A stretch of 64,000 nt of DNA, taken from the NCBI GenBank assembly GCA_951799445.1, contig OX637288.1:5272501-5336500 (forward strand), written 5' to 3'. Below, one piece after another: positions 25,049-36,983 of this stretch. The position numbers and the translations under genes are program-made. Within the stretch, counting starts at the first letter, position 1, and each line of letters opens with the position of its first letter. The notes under the pieces were generated by a model, which saw only the letters and a list, made by a program, of their open reading frames with translations, had not been told where the DNA came from and did not search any database. This DNA comes from Pseudisothecium myosuroides. Taxonomy: Eukaryota > Streptophyta > Bryopsida > Hypnales > Lembophyllaceae.

Positions 25049-26096
25049 CTTGCAAGCCCAGCGCCCTCGCAAGAATCCAGTTTCATAATTTTGATGGTCG
25101 GGTCCCCTAGGGGGTCCTGTTGTTGTTTGAATATGCAACCAAGAGGGTCAGCAGTCTCGCAATATCGAGGTGGCCAGGGAAGGGGCCGTACATAACCTCC
25201 CCATTTTTTTGGTCTAGTTCTAGATTCAGATCAAGTCACGTGATGATTAGTACTTACTTTGAGTCATCCAAGTTTTTTTTTTAAAATCCAATTTTGGTTT
25301 TTGAATGTAGGGACCTCGGATGGTCCCCGTGTGCCTTGCAAGGCTTGACAGTCTAGGAAGTTGTCTCGGGGCCGAGAGAAGTCCGGGAGAGGCTTGGCCT
25401 TGCAAGCCCAGCGCCCCATCAAAAATCCAATTTCATAATTTTGATGGTCGGGTCCCCTAGGGGGTCCCGTTGTTGTTTGAATATGCAGCCAAGAGGGTCA
25501 GCAGTCTCGCAATATCGAGGTGGCCAGGGGAGGGGCCGTTCCTTACCTCCCTATTTTTTTGGTCTAGTTCTAGATTCAGATCAAGTCACGTGATGATTAG
25601 GGCTTACATTGAGTCATCCAAGTTTTTTTTTAGAAATCCGATTTTGGTTTTTGAATGTGGGGACTTGGAAGGTCCCCGTGTGCCTTGCAAGGCTCGATAG
25701 TCTAGGTAGTTGTCTCGGGGCCGAGAGAAGTCCGGGAGAAGCTTGGCCTTGCAAGCCCTGCGACCTCGCAGGAATCCAGTTTCATAATTTTGATGGTCGG
25801 GACCCATTTCGGGTCCCGTTGGTGTTTGAATATGCAGCCCGAGGTGGTCAGCAGTCTTGCATGACGAGGTGGCTGGGGATTGGCCATGTAATAGCTCTCC
25901 TTCTTTTTGGGTTTAAATCGATATGACTTTGTTCCAATTTTGATCAGGTTCTAGAATTTACTAACAGTGATTGCTTCTTTAAAATCCTGTTTAATTATGT
26001 TTTGGTTGTCCTTGTAGGGTCTTCGTTCCCCTTGCAAGGCTTGCCAGGGGAAAATGTTCTCTCGGTACCGAGAGAAGTCTGTGAGAGTATTCATTT
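25049..26096 (+). repeat. 350-bp tandem array, three units
   Basis: Units start at the anchor CTTGCAAGCC at 25049, 25399 and 25748, with the next anchor at 26096, so the period is ~349 bp. The first two are close copies and the third is diverged. Each holds a near-palindrome TCTCGGGGCCGAGA; in the third it is a perfect 20-bp palindrome (26057-26076). Similar units in the opposite orientation lie at 31211-31850. Confidence 0.85.
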
Positions 26097-26200
26097 TGCA
26101 AGCCTATTGACCAATTGTCAATCCAATATAGAATAAGAGATTGTTGGATCTTCAATATGGTGTGCATGTGATTTGAGAACCCTATTTGATGCCGTAATTC

Positions 26201-26635
26201 AGGGAGATAATGTTAATGCCTTCTATTGATATCGTACGTGTGCAAGCTGATCCAGGGCATCCTCTACTGCCGGATGAGGTGGTGCTTGCAATTGCACCGG
26301 GAATTGATGTCGCCCCACATGCGGGAGCTGAAGCAGTTGTTCCAAGACCTCGGGTAAGCCTGAACGGCTTAATCAGAGACTTGGATTTAGTTATTGACGA
26401 TATGTATAGAGAAGGACTGCTTTCCCTGCCACATTCACCTTGCACTTCTGCAGAATCAAATGACAGAGTACTTCTAGTGATTGCATCAGAGTCATCAGGA
26501 GACTTCTGTACATGCGGTTTAGTAGATGCTGAGGTAACCTCCGGATTAAAATCCGATGATGATGTCCTTATACTGTGTTGCGGACACAGTATAAATCAAC
26601 TTCAAAATCAACTTCAAATCCTAACTCCCAAGTTT
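26201..26635 (+). other. Possible orphan exon or exons
   Basis: ATG at 26210 opens 142 codons with protein-like composition (Asp, Val and Pro-rich; DLDLVIDDMYREGLLSLP). It is preceded by a splice acceptor-like TAATTCAG and contains a donor-like CGG|GTAAGC near 26351. It lies between the 350-bp array and the right inverted arm. No family is recognised; it may be a leftover coding piece of the element or chance. Confidence 0.25.
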
Positions 26636-27765
26636 TAACCTTCTAGGGTAATTCTAAGTTTCACTTTTAATTCTATAATCTTATTTCTAAACTACTCTAA
26701 GATTTACCCTTTTAAAGTTAACTCTAACTTTTCACTTTTTACTATAGATTTTTACTCCTAATTTGACTCTAGGTTTTTGACTTTTAACTCTAAATTTTTA
26801 CTTCTAAAATTAACTCTAAACTCTACCCTTGAATTTTAACTCTATGTTTAACTTTTAACCCTAGGTTTTTATTCCTAAATTAACTCTAAGATTTACCCTT
26901 GAATTTTAACTCTAGGTTTGACTCTACGGTTTCACTTTGACTCTAGATTTTTTTCTACTTCCAACAACTAACTCTAACTTTAACTTCTACCTCTAACTTT
27001 TAACTTCTACTTTTAGCTTTTCACTCTAACTTTTTACTCCCCAATTGATTCTAAAGTTTAACCTTTAAATTTAATCTTAACTTTTGACTTTTGACTTTTG
27101 GCTTTCTACTTCCAACTTTAATCCTATCGTTTTAATCCTAGATGAACTCTAAATGTTACTCCAAGTTTTGACTTCTACTTTTTACTCTATTCCTAACTCA
27201 AAAATCTACTTTCTAAGTTGATTTTCAATTTTACTGTTGACCTCTACTTTCTACTCTAATTTTTGACTCCCTAATCAACTCTAAACTCTTACATGAACTT
27301 ACCCTAAGATTTGACTTGAGAGTTTAAACCCCTAAGTTAAAGTTCTAAATTAATTCTATTTTTTAACTCCCCAAAGTTAACTCTAGATTTTGACCTTAGA
27401 AGTTTAACTTTAAAAAGTAAAAGTGTAAATTGATTCTAATTCTAACTGCTAATTAATCCCTAATTTTAATCCTAAGTTATCCCTTCTAATTTAAACCTAA
27501 TTTCCGTCCATGGTTATTTTTGGATGAAATTTTATTCAAAATTCCTCCGTCCTACCCCCTATCGCTTAACTTAGCCTAATGCGGTCAGTTTACGGTCGAA
27601 TCTTAATTATAAGATGTTTTTGGAAACCTCTATTCCTAATCTATAACTTTTTGAATCTAAACTTCTAATTTGCACTAATCTCGGATGCTAATCACACTGT
27701 GAGGGCTGATTAGGAAAATAAATGCTAATTAGGGAGAAACATCAAAGATTAAATCAAAAACTCAC

Positions 27766-27828
27766 CTCTTCACTACCGGTTTTGGAGATAACCTCGTCCA
27801 CGTCCACGTGTACGTCCTCATGCTCCAT
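27766..27828 (-). CDS. Conserved 63-bp first exon in the right arm
   Basis: ATG at 27828; 21 codons starting MEHEDVHVDVDEVIS, ending GAG|GTGAGT. It is the inverted partner of the exon at 17469-17531, with the same length, frame and donor. Function unknown. Confidence 0.5.
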
Positions 27829-29090
27829 GGTAGTCTTTGATTTTTGTTTTGAATTTTCTCCAAGCGCACCGCTTATTTAGGAAATATTACAATTTTTGAT
27901 GATCTAAACTCCCTCTTTCTCTTCCTCCTTTTTTTTTTTTCTTCCTCCTTCTTCTACACTAGCACTATTCTACCTAAGCTTTTATGAGTCTTACACTATG
28001 GTCTCAAACTTCAAGGAGGTTTTAAGATGCCAACTATCCTTTTACACAATTTTGCCTTTGTGTCATCCTAATCCTCCTCTCAACGGTCACCACAAATTCC
28101 CAAGATTTCTTCCTAAAGCCTACCTATCCTAAACCTAGGTCACTATTTATAGTCTCTCACCTTCCTTCACCTACTTCTTCTCCTCCTCTCCTAATCTCCT
28201 TCCATTGTGTGTAGGTGTGAGTGGTGAGAGGAAACAATTTTGTGTGTAGGTACGGTGGTGCTCCGCTCTTTTTTCCCTTTTCCCTTTTTGGTTTAGACCC
28301 TAATCCTACTCCTCCCCTAGCTAGTAATAGGTTAGTCCAACATCTTTGTTGTGTTTTAGTTTTTTGATTTTTGTTTTAGTTTGAAAGAACCCAAAAAACA
28401 AAAACCAAAAGACCAAAAATTGAGTTCAAAGAAGGGGGAGACCGATCTGGACCGGGTGCTGGACCACCGAGCCTGCCTGCCTGCCTCCCAGCTGGCTGGC
28501 TTCCGGCTGGCTGGCTGGGGGCTGGTTAACAAAAAATTAATTTAATTAATTAATTTTTTTATTAGTATTTTTCTTTTTCTTTTTCTCCGCTGGCTCTGAT
28601 GTCGCTGCTGTATACTGGTCCTGATGATGTCGGCTGTATGCTGGTCCTGATATTGGCTGGGCTGTATGCTGGTTCTAAAAAAACTGGATTTCCAGCTAAG
28701 GCTAAAAAAGACTGGAATTTTGGCTAAGGCTATTTTAAGACTGGATTTTTGCTAAGGCTGTCTTAAGACTGGATTTTTGCTAAGGCTATTTTAAGACTGG
28801 GTTTTTGCTAAGGCTGTTTTAAGACTGGATTTTTGCTAAGGCTAGGGGGAAATAAAACCTCGGGGATACAAAACTTACTAAGACCTTGGAAACAACTAAA
28901 CTAAATAAAACTTTGGAAGACACTACACTAGACAAATGCAAAGGGACCTACATATCTTGGAAGCTAAACTCTGGAGGTTTCCACAAAGGTCTTGGAAACT
29001 AGACTTTGGAACTAAACACGGGGTAAGTGCAAAGTTTCGCCGATAAATTGGTTTTAACACCAACTTTAGGACTTCTTGACACCCCGGGGG

Positions 29091-29500
29091 TTCAAAGCTC
29101 CGCCGTCTACACTTTTAATACATGCTTTAGGACTTCTACTTTGTCAATAGTTCAAAGCTTCGCCGTTCCCAAGGGGGGTCCACACAATGAGAGAGACTTT
29201 AGAAGAGGGAAAATAACTAAACTTTGAAAGAAAACCACACATGTGTTCAAAGCTTCGCCGTCCCGGAGAGGGGTTCCACTCAACAAGGAGAAGATTAGAA
29301 GAGGGTTTGGAATAAACTTAGAAAAAAAACATGTACAAGGAGGTTCAAAGCTTCGCCGTCCCGAAGGGGGGTCCACTCAACAAGGAGAAGATTAGAAAAG
29401 GGTTTGGGATAACTTTAGAAAACATGCACAAAGGAGGTTCAAAGCTTCGCCGTCCCGGAGGGGGGTCCACTCAACAAGGAAAATATTAGAAGAGGGTGTA
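29091..29500 (-). repeat. ~95-bp tandem repeat, expanded in the right arm
   Basis: GTTCAAAGCTTCGCCGTCCC anchors occur near 29149, 29245, 29343 and 29437, with a diverged one at 29091. That is at least four or five units against about three in the left arm. Confidence 0.75.
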
Positions 29501-31210
29501 ACGAAACACAAAGATAAACACATAAGTTAGACCACGTGGCAACACAAAGCTCACACGCTAAAGGCCCCCCAAAGCGGCATCGCCAAGGTACAGTGGGGGT
29601 TGACTTTAGGATTAGTGCAAGATACAAAAAAAACTCTTAAACTTCACAAGTTAGATCACAACACGTACAAGAGGGAGAGAGAGGCTCTCCACTTACAACA
29701 AGGTACCAAAAACTTCACAAAAGAGTACACAAAGCAAAGTAGAAGGACCCCCAAGGACCTTCAAAGCTTGAAAATAAGCAACAATGGAGCCAAAAATGCT
29801 CCAAAAACACCGTAGAGGTTTTTGGCTTCAAACGCCAAAATATCCAAAATAACTTGGACCCACGGACCCAAAACAAGAATTGGGGGTGTTCTAGAGAGAG
29901 AAATAGGGCCCTTATATAGGTTTCTAAGGGCTCACCCCTCCCTCTAGAGTTCTAAGGTAACCTTATCAACGGGGATTTTCATCCTCATCCTCAAAGATTT
30001 TCATCCTACATCCTAAATTTCTACTTCTACCATCTATGCTGGACCAACATCCTAACTTTTGGAGATTAGCTCCAATCGCCGAACGGATTGCGCCGTTGGA
30101 TCTAGATCGCCGTGTTTAGTCCTAGCTCCCTCTATCCCCCGTACCGAGGCCAAAAACCCATCGTAGGCTAATTTAGTTTAAAAACCAAATCGTGGTAAAA
30201 TCCTAGATCTTGGGGGTCTCCTATTTTGAAAAATGTGAATAGCCTAGGGTCTCCGGTAGGTGCGAGAGAGTCGGAAAGGACTTTTGGTTGACTTCGTTTT
30301 GCCATCGTATGGTCCCGAAATGCCGGTCAACGTGGCGGGGACCCCGCCACGTGGTTAATTCCTGAGAATCTCACCGGTTCAGGTACTTGCGGCTATCGGA
30401 ATGTTGTGAAACTTCACGGAGCGCATTATTAACATAAAACAAGCTAGTCTAATTTTTAGTGAGATTTTATTGTAACTTGGGTAATTTCCATGAAATTTCC
30501 GTTAGAGGTTAGGAGGGTTGACCACCCGGAAAAGGTTCTTCTGCAAGTCGGAAGATGCCGGGAATTTTCACATGACCTCTCAGGGAGTCGCATGAAAGAC
30601 GTGTGGGTGTGTTTTTGTACCTGGCACGATTGGTCAATGGAGATTTAAACTGGACATCTCCTTGAATTAGCAACGGTGCGGGAATCTTTTGCAGGTGGAG
30701 GAATCTTGGCGAACCGATTTCGCCGTTAGACTCCTGGCATGGGATTCATCCTAGAACACCATCCTTGGGCTGTAGATTCCTCCACGGGCCCAGTCTTGCG
30801 TGAGTGGCTCCTGCATGCTAAAGATCGGGATTTTGGGAATTCGTCGATCTAATGGGGAATTCTAAATCTAACTCTAGGACCCAACCTAGTGGCCTCGCTG
30901 TGGATCCCTCGGACCGACCTAGCCATGAATCGCCACATTCATGGTGGAATTTAGCCCTTTTGGGGCTGTGTGACTCGAATCCTCCAACTCTAACCTTTTT
31001 GTTATTTCTATACTATTTTTAGGCAAGGTTTGGAGGATTCAAAGTAAAAAACACAAATCTAGACCAAATACTATAATGGGTATGACACAACCCTATTTCG
31101 GTTCTACACTCTTTTTATGGATTTTTCTATACTTTTATCAACTTTAACTTGCAAATTTCCAAAAAAAAAATAATTCTACGAGTCCCAAGTGACAAATTGG
31201 GAGCTCACAC

Positions 31211-31850
31211 AAGGCCAAGCCTCTCTTGGACTTCTCTCGGCCCCGAGACAACTTCCTAGACTGTCGAGCCTTGCAAGGCACACGGGGACCTTCTGAGTCC
31301 CCACATTCAAAAACCAAAATTGGATTTAAAAAAACAAACTTGGATGACTCAAAGTAAGCTTTAATCATCACGTGACTTGATCTGAATCTAGAATTAGACC
31401 AAAAAAATGGGGAGGTTATGTACGGCCCCTCCCTTGACCATCTCGATATTGCGAGAGTATTGACCCTCTTGGCTGCATATTCAAACAACAATGGGACCCC
31501 CTAGGGGACCCGACCATCAAAATTATGAAACTGGATTCTTGATGGGGCGCTGGGCTTGCAAGGCCAAGCCTCTCCCGGACTTCTCTCGGCCCTGAGACAA
31601 CTTCCTAGATTGTCGAGCCTTGCAAGGCACACCGGGACCTTCCGGGGTCCCCACATTCAAAAACCAAAATTGGATTTGTAAAACAAAACATGGATGACTC
31701 AATGTGAGCCCTAATCATCACTTGACGTTATCTGAATCTAGAACCAGACAAAAAAAATGGGGAGGTAATGAACGGCCCCTCCCCTGGCCACCTCGAGAAT
31801 GCGAGACTGATGACCATCTTCGACAGCATATTCGAACAACAACGGGACCA
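31211..31850 (-). repeat. Inverted copies of the 350-bp unit
   Basis: Almost two units of the 25049-26096 array, on the opposite strand, directly abut the outer end of the right arm. The junction of the two units is near 31553. The sequence stops matching near 31850. Confidence 0.8.
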
Positions 31851-32043
31851 CGGAATCGGAAACTGTTTTATGCCAAAGCGCATCCGTGAGTTTCCCCATC
31901 GCAAACACTGACTGGGACTGAGGAATTATTTTCGACAATGTAGCGTTGCATGTACGTCGAGGAATGTATCGGATTTCCTTATTCTAAATCGCAAACACGA
32001 CTATGCACCAGAGGACACAAGGATCACTAAATGAAAATGATGA

Positions 32044-32251
32044 ATGCCCAAAATGATGTTCGTTTCGGTTACCTCCATGGGCGCGCTTGCGGCCGGATTT
32101 GTTGGCCCTTCAACTCCTCCGTCTCCAAGTACTGGGCCCCTGGGTCTCAGTCCGACTCTTACCATCTGGAAGAACTACGGCGCAATGAATGCCAATATGA
32201 TCAAAGGGGAGCACCAGTATCGTGGCATACACTACTTCGCCAAAGCGGAAG
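32044..32251 (+). other. Possible first exon of an unknown gene fragment
   Basis: ATG at 32044 opens about 69 codons with a hydrophobic N-terminus (MPKMMFVSVTSMGALAAGFVG) that could be a signal or transit peptide, then ends at a strong donor, GAAG|GTGAGT. GC content is gene-like. No downstream exon is evident and I do not recognise the protein. It could be host sequence captured by the neighbouring Mutator-like element. Confidence 0.3.
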
Positions 32252-32460
32252 GTGAGTGTCCTTGGACCGACGGAAACAACAATCGGGAAGGAGCGTACCG
32301 ACATCGCGGCAGGGAATGTCGGCGGCTGGGAATGTTGGCGGCCAGGGCAGTCCGTTAGGGTTCGTTTTTACGCCGTGGGATCTGACCTGCTTTGTCCAGC
32401 CGACCTTACGGGGCGGTACCTGACCCCAGGTTTGGTACCCAATGCCCAGGTTTGGATTTT

Positions 32461-32577
32461 AGCTTCGGTAGCCATGCCCGACATTCGATAGCCGATCCCT
32501 AGTTTTGTTAGCGGAGCTCGAGCTTCGGTAGCCGAGCCCCAGCTTTAGTAGCCATGCACCAGCTTCGGTGACTGAGC
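32461..32577 (+). repeat. AGCTTCGGTAGCC short tandem repeats
   Basis: Four or five imperfect units of AGCTTCGGTAGCCnnGCCCC, about 20-30 bp each. Confidence 0.6.
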
Positions 32578-33144
32578 AAAAGAGTTAATGCTGAATGCTT
32601 AAATGGTATATGCCTGAACAATGATATCTTTATGTCCAGAATCTATCATATTCTCTGGAGTGGTCCAGGCCCTAAACGGTTAAGCGTTAGTAATATTCCA
32701 ATGTACTTAGGTCATGGCCTAGAAATTATGATATAGGTGGCTTGTTGACGGCTACTCCTGTAACATAGGAAATCTACCGAGTAATTAAATAGACCAAGCA
32801 TTGAATGCAACAAGCTCCATATTTTGAATGAGAACAGACGTTATCCTCAAGGTTTACATCTGAGGAGTACGGCAGTTTCGAATTGCAATACATCTTGTAT
32901 TGAAGGTTTAGTCTCTCCTAGGTTTTCACTATACTTCAATGGTATAGAAGTTTCATTGGAAGACCGATGATTGATCCGAGTTTATTGTGCAGCCCCTAGT
33001 GATATCAGTGATTATTTTATAGCTTGACTGGAAGACTACTATTGTGGGGGATAATTCTTCTTTGTATCTTGCGCTATCTGATCCTATCCTTGGTATAGTG
33101 CGATGGACTGAATTAGGTGATTGATTTGTGACGCATGAATTGCG

Positions 33145-36100
33145 ATGAAAGAGTGGAATGAGATGGTTGTTGTTAGTGCAAATGGTGAGGGTGTGCCAGT
33201 GATTTTTCAGATAGGTCTTGATGGTCTGGTCATGGTCACAGCGGTGAGATTGAGTCTTAGGTTTCAATTGAAAGAGGAATCTGTCTATCTTGACGAAGAC
33301 ATTGTAGATAGCCTAACCGGAGCCCTCACACACACCGTGGGATACATTCCAACATCGATTTCTGGTGGTATGATGTGGAAGCTGAAGCCTGGGAAGTATA
33401 GGGCTTACGGGGTACCGAATTCCGTTTTGTTCGCTTCTAAGGAATTAGCAACACCTCGCAGGTCGACGTCATCCTCGTTTAGAACTCCTCCTGGGATTCA
33501 TGTGAAGCTCAAACCTGAGACGGCGGAGGTCACTCTTTTGAGTTCGGGCTCCGAAGTCAATTCTCCACAATCGCCCCACAACTGCGAGACACCGTCCGAG
33601 GTGTCCAATGTGCCTCCTTTCTGTACTGTTGTGCAACCTATGATGAGAGAGATAGGATCTGAAAACGGGTGTAGTCAATCTATTATCGATTGTTTAAGAG
33701 GTTTACAAGCATTGAAGGGGTGCAGGAACGTGTTGTCTAAAGTGAATTATGACACAATTTGCATTCAAAGAGTGAGAGTGTTGCCGCCGAGCTTTAATGG
33801 CGATATCATATTTGAGTTGCCTCCTTCAGACAGCGGCTGTTCATCCGCTCACGGAAAACAAATGTTTGGGATGGATAAGCGAAACGACGGCCACGTGTGG
33901 TCAAAAACAATGACTACAAACATTACTGATTGAATGGATTTGTCGTTTCGCACTTCCGTTTGTATAGGGCATCTTAGATGCACGAACGACATGTGCGAGT
34001 TCCTTTCTCGGGTTCATCGGACCAAGATTGTGAATGAATTAGAATGGGAAGGGGTATCCCCAGTGCCACTTGACATTGGAAAGTCGCATCCTCCGGGTTC
34101 AACCCTAGTATGTAAGGTTTGCAAGGAACCTCCATCTTGTATTGCCCGCTGCGCTGTAAGGGTATACTATGTCGTTGGCAACCCAGAGCTCACTCGGGCA
34201 TTCATACATCTAGGAACTCATGACCACCCCGTTAAAGATGGAGAGCTCCGAGATATAAAGGAGAGAACTCGATCTCTAATTGAAGAGCAGATGGAGAAAA
34301 CCCCGACCGCGACAAACTCTTCCATTGTCTTGGAGGCTACAAAAGAACTGCTAGGTGACCTACTACTTCAATCGGAGGGTGCGACGCCGAAGACACTGGA
34401 CTTTGATGAACTTGTTCCGGTCCTAGACAAATGCAAGTACTTAAGCTCTCCAAGTATACGGAACAAGGTAACTTCTTTTAAGTATTTGAGAAGGTTTGGA
34501 GTGATAGATAGTATTACAAAGTTGAGGGGGTCCAGCAGCTGGGCTTTTGTTCAAGAAAGCAAATCCCGGGTCAAGGAACAGATGCGGATAAAGTATTTGT
34601 TTTCAAAATGTCCGAAGTGGGACTTGGAAGTGGTGTAGACTTAGTGAAACGCATGCAAGTGGGTGGCGATCTTGAAAGTTCGTGGGTCATGTTCGATCAT
34701 GTCAAACGCGTGAAGGATTGGACGACCATGGCATGCCATGTATATGACTCTGTATACTGTCGTGTAATGACCATCACCGTGTGCGATATGCAAACTGAAG
34801 ATTGTGCAGCGCAGCTTCTCTTTTGGAAGAATCTCAATTCTGTTCTAGAAAGACATGGTGTAGAGAAGACTCAGTTCAAAGGATTCATGGCTGACAGTGC
34901 ACAAGCAAATTGGAATGCGGTGAGGACAATTTATGGGTCAGGAGATGTCAACATCCCTATGGAGGACCGGGAAAGAACATGCCTCTTTCATTGGACGCAA
35001 TCCATGGAGAAACATACGAAGGCCGACATTCGCGGGGACTTACAAGATCAACATCGTCATCTCTGCAAGCAATATAAGAACGCTATGTCTCAAGAAGAGT
35101 CTGAAACCCGTTATCTGGCTATAAAAGCTTGGTGGCTGTCATCTGGTGCCACCACTCAAGAAGGCCTACATCGGCTCGAATTATGGCTTTCATTCTGGCA
35201 TTTTTGATATCGGCAATGGGGCGGCTTCATGCAACTAGTAAGTGTCTCTTCCTCAATTTTGTACCCCTTCCTTTAGTAGTCACATTTCTTCAAATTTGAA
35301 ACCGCTTGTGGGGGACAGTGTTCCATGTTACAATGTCATTAGGTAAGTGACCTTGAGACTGCTTATTTTTTTGTCCCTGCGCCGGCACTCTCTTCAGTTG
35401 GCAACTATTACACGACATTTTATTATGTGATACTACCTTTTCTTCTCCATGATACCTACCTACACTTCTCTAACCCACTTTCCTTTTAATCGCTTAACAT
35501 GTACATTTCTATCTCTAAGCTGAAGTGTTCTCATAGTCGTGTCACTTGTGTATTGAAATTCTAGAATCTCAGTGATGCTGAGTTGGCAGAAATGCCTTCT
35601 TGCAACCTGGCGGAGTCAATACACAATAAGTGGCTCCAACAATCAGGTAATCGTGGGAACGATTTATATATAGCGACTGTAGACGACTTTGTGAGGGCCT
35701 TTATGCAAATGGTACGGTACTATCAGTACTTGAAAGGAAACCAAGCTGGGACGGGACCCGGAAAGGAAGAGCTCTTGCTCCGAGTTGCTCAAAGATCAGC
35801 TTCTAGAACTGGAAATCCGAAAGCCCTTACGAAAGCGCTAGCAAGCATTCCAGGAGTAGAAGATTTTTTCAGTAGGAAGCCACATCTGGAGGGTGAAGAA
35901 GTTTTTGGATCGCAAAAACGGAAGGCAGACATGCCCTTGGGATGTGAGCATGATTCGCATAGACCGGATAAAGTGAATTTCTCCCATCCACGAATCGAAA
36001 CAAGATCCTGGAGAGCTAGTGCAAGTACTCAGAATCTTAACACGATTGCAGAAGACATGTCGGGAGGGGCACCGGCAGAGATTGAGGATGCAATGGAGAC

Positions 36101-36983
36101 AGAAGAGAATGTAGGCCAACAAAGTAACCATGTCTCCTCCCATGTGACGGCAATTCAAGAGAGCAACTGTGATGAACTGCAGTGGCACATTGCAAGACTG
36201 CCAAAAGCCTCCGCCAAGGCTTGCTTTGCTCAACAAGCAATCTTGAAGAAGAAATGTATCGCCCGCATTGTTCAGAACAATGTTCCCACAGCAGCACCAA
36301 CATATACAGGTATGATGGTGAACTACAAGAAGAAGAATCATGATCGGATGCAATTCTTTTTTTGCAATGACGATATCGAACGTTGTTTAAAAGGGACAAA
36401 ACGAAAATGGGTGTTGTCACGGCCACCCACCCCTTCAATTTGGCCTGTTAAAAGGGGCACAAGCCTATCAACAACGGAAATTCTAGCATTAGAAGGTGCG
36501 GGTTTTCAACTTTCACAACGCGAAGTCATATCACCACGGAGGCTGTTTGGTGGGGAAACAGGCGTAAACTTGGTTTCCGCTTATCCCATTCCGTCAACGC
36601 CTGATGAACATCCAAACCTTCAAGCGGGGAAGGTCATTCGTCGCAATTCAAAGGCTCCATCTACGAAGCAGGCAAACAATTGTGCTTCCGCCCTTATGTT
36701 GAATGCGCGCATTCATCGGGTGACCATGGTTCCCCACCCTGGCTTCGGCTGCATAGTGTGCTTCAAATCTGGGGTGGAACCAAGGTCTCAACAGTATATG
36801 TTGACGATTTCATCCTTTCCTGAATGCACTTGCCCTTATTTTAAAGACATGAAGGCAAAAGCTCTTGGGAAGCGTGGACAGTGGGCGAACTGTAAACATT
36901 TGTATTTCGTTTTCAGTGTTATCTGCAATCTGCAATCTGTAGGAGATGTCTTCATTCATTCTCCGAGTTTCAGTTACAATTAG
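33145..36983 (+). pseudogene. Mutator-like (MULE) transposase, decayed
   Basis: Cut-and-paste DNA transposase. Model: exon 1 33145-35237, GT-AG intron 35238-35564 (phase 0), exon 2 35565-36983. Exon 1 encodes ~260 residues of unknown N-terminus, then a Cys/His zinc region of WRKY-GCM/FLYWCH type (CIGHLRCTNDMCEF, VCKVCKEPPSC, HLGTHDHPV) and the MULE core: VMFDHVKR with the first Asp, FMADSAQANW with the second, CLFHW. Exon 2 opens with NLAESIHNKW, carrying the third acidic residue, and ends in a SWIM zinc finger (CTCPYF...CKH, about 36822-36900). Lesions: in-frame TGA at 33931-33933, a frameshift between about 34610 and 34660, and in-frame TGA at 35205-35207. Matching frames around each break show the gene was once continuous. 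I could not find terminal inverted repeats. Confidence 0.85.

Larger units (their letters stand above)
26605..31210 (-). repeat. Right arm of the large inverted repeat
   Basis: Reverse-complement copy of 14297-18538, about 4.6 kb. From its own start at 31210 it holds the same 5' part, a TATATAAG box at 29918-29911, an expanded ~95-bp tandem array (29.50-29.09 kb), ~27-bp AAGACTGGATTTTTGCTAAGG repeats (28.69-28.85 kb) and CTGGCTGG repeats in place of the CAGCATACAG repeats, the conserved first exon and the TTAGAGTTAAAAGT stretch. The two arms differ mainly in their internal simple repeats. Confidence 0.8.
31851..33144. other. Region upstream of the Mutator-like gene
   Basis: Less AT-rich than the surroundings between 32.0 and 32.6 kb. 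It holds a possible exon and a short tandem repeat, both listed separately. 32.6-33.14 kb shows nothing I can name and may hold the transposase promoter. Confidence 0.35.

Noticed and set aside
26057..26076. Rho-independent-type terminator or restriction-modification recognition site
   Set aside because: It is a variant of the palindrome inside a 350-bp tandem unit, with no gene next to it and no T-run.
14297..31210. A single complete LTR retrotransposon spanning the two arms
   Set aside because: The arms are inverted, not direct; no primer-binding site follows the left arm and no reverse transcriptase or integrase is visible between them.
22552..35207. TGA reassigned as a sense codon
   Set aside because: The intact glycosyltransferase ends in TGATGA and other genes here use all stop types normally; decay by C-to-T change explains the in-frame TGA codons.
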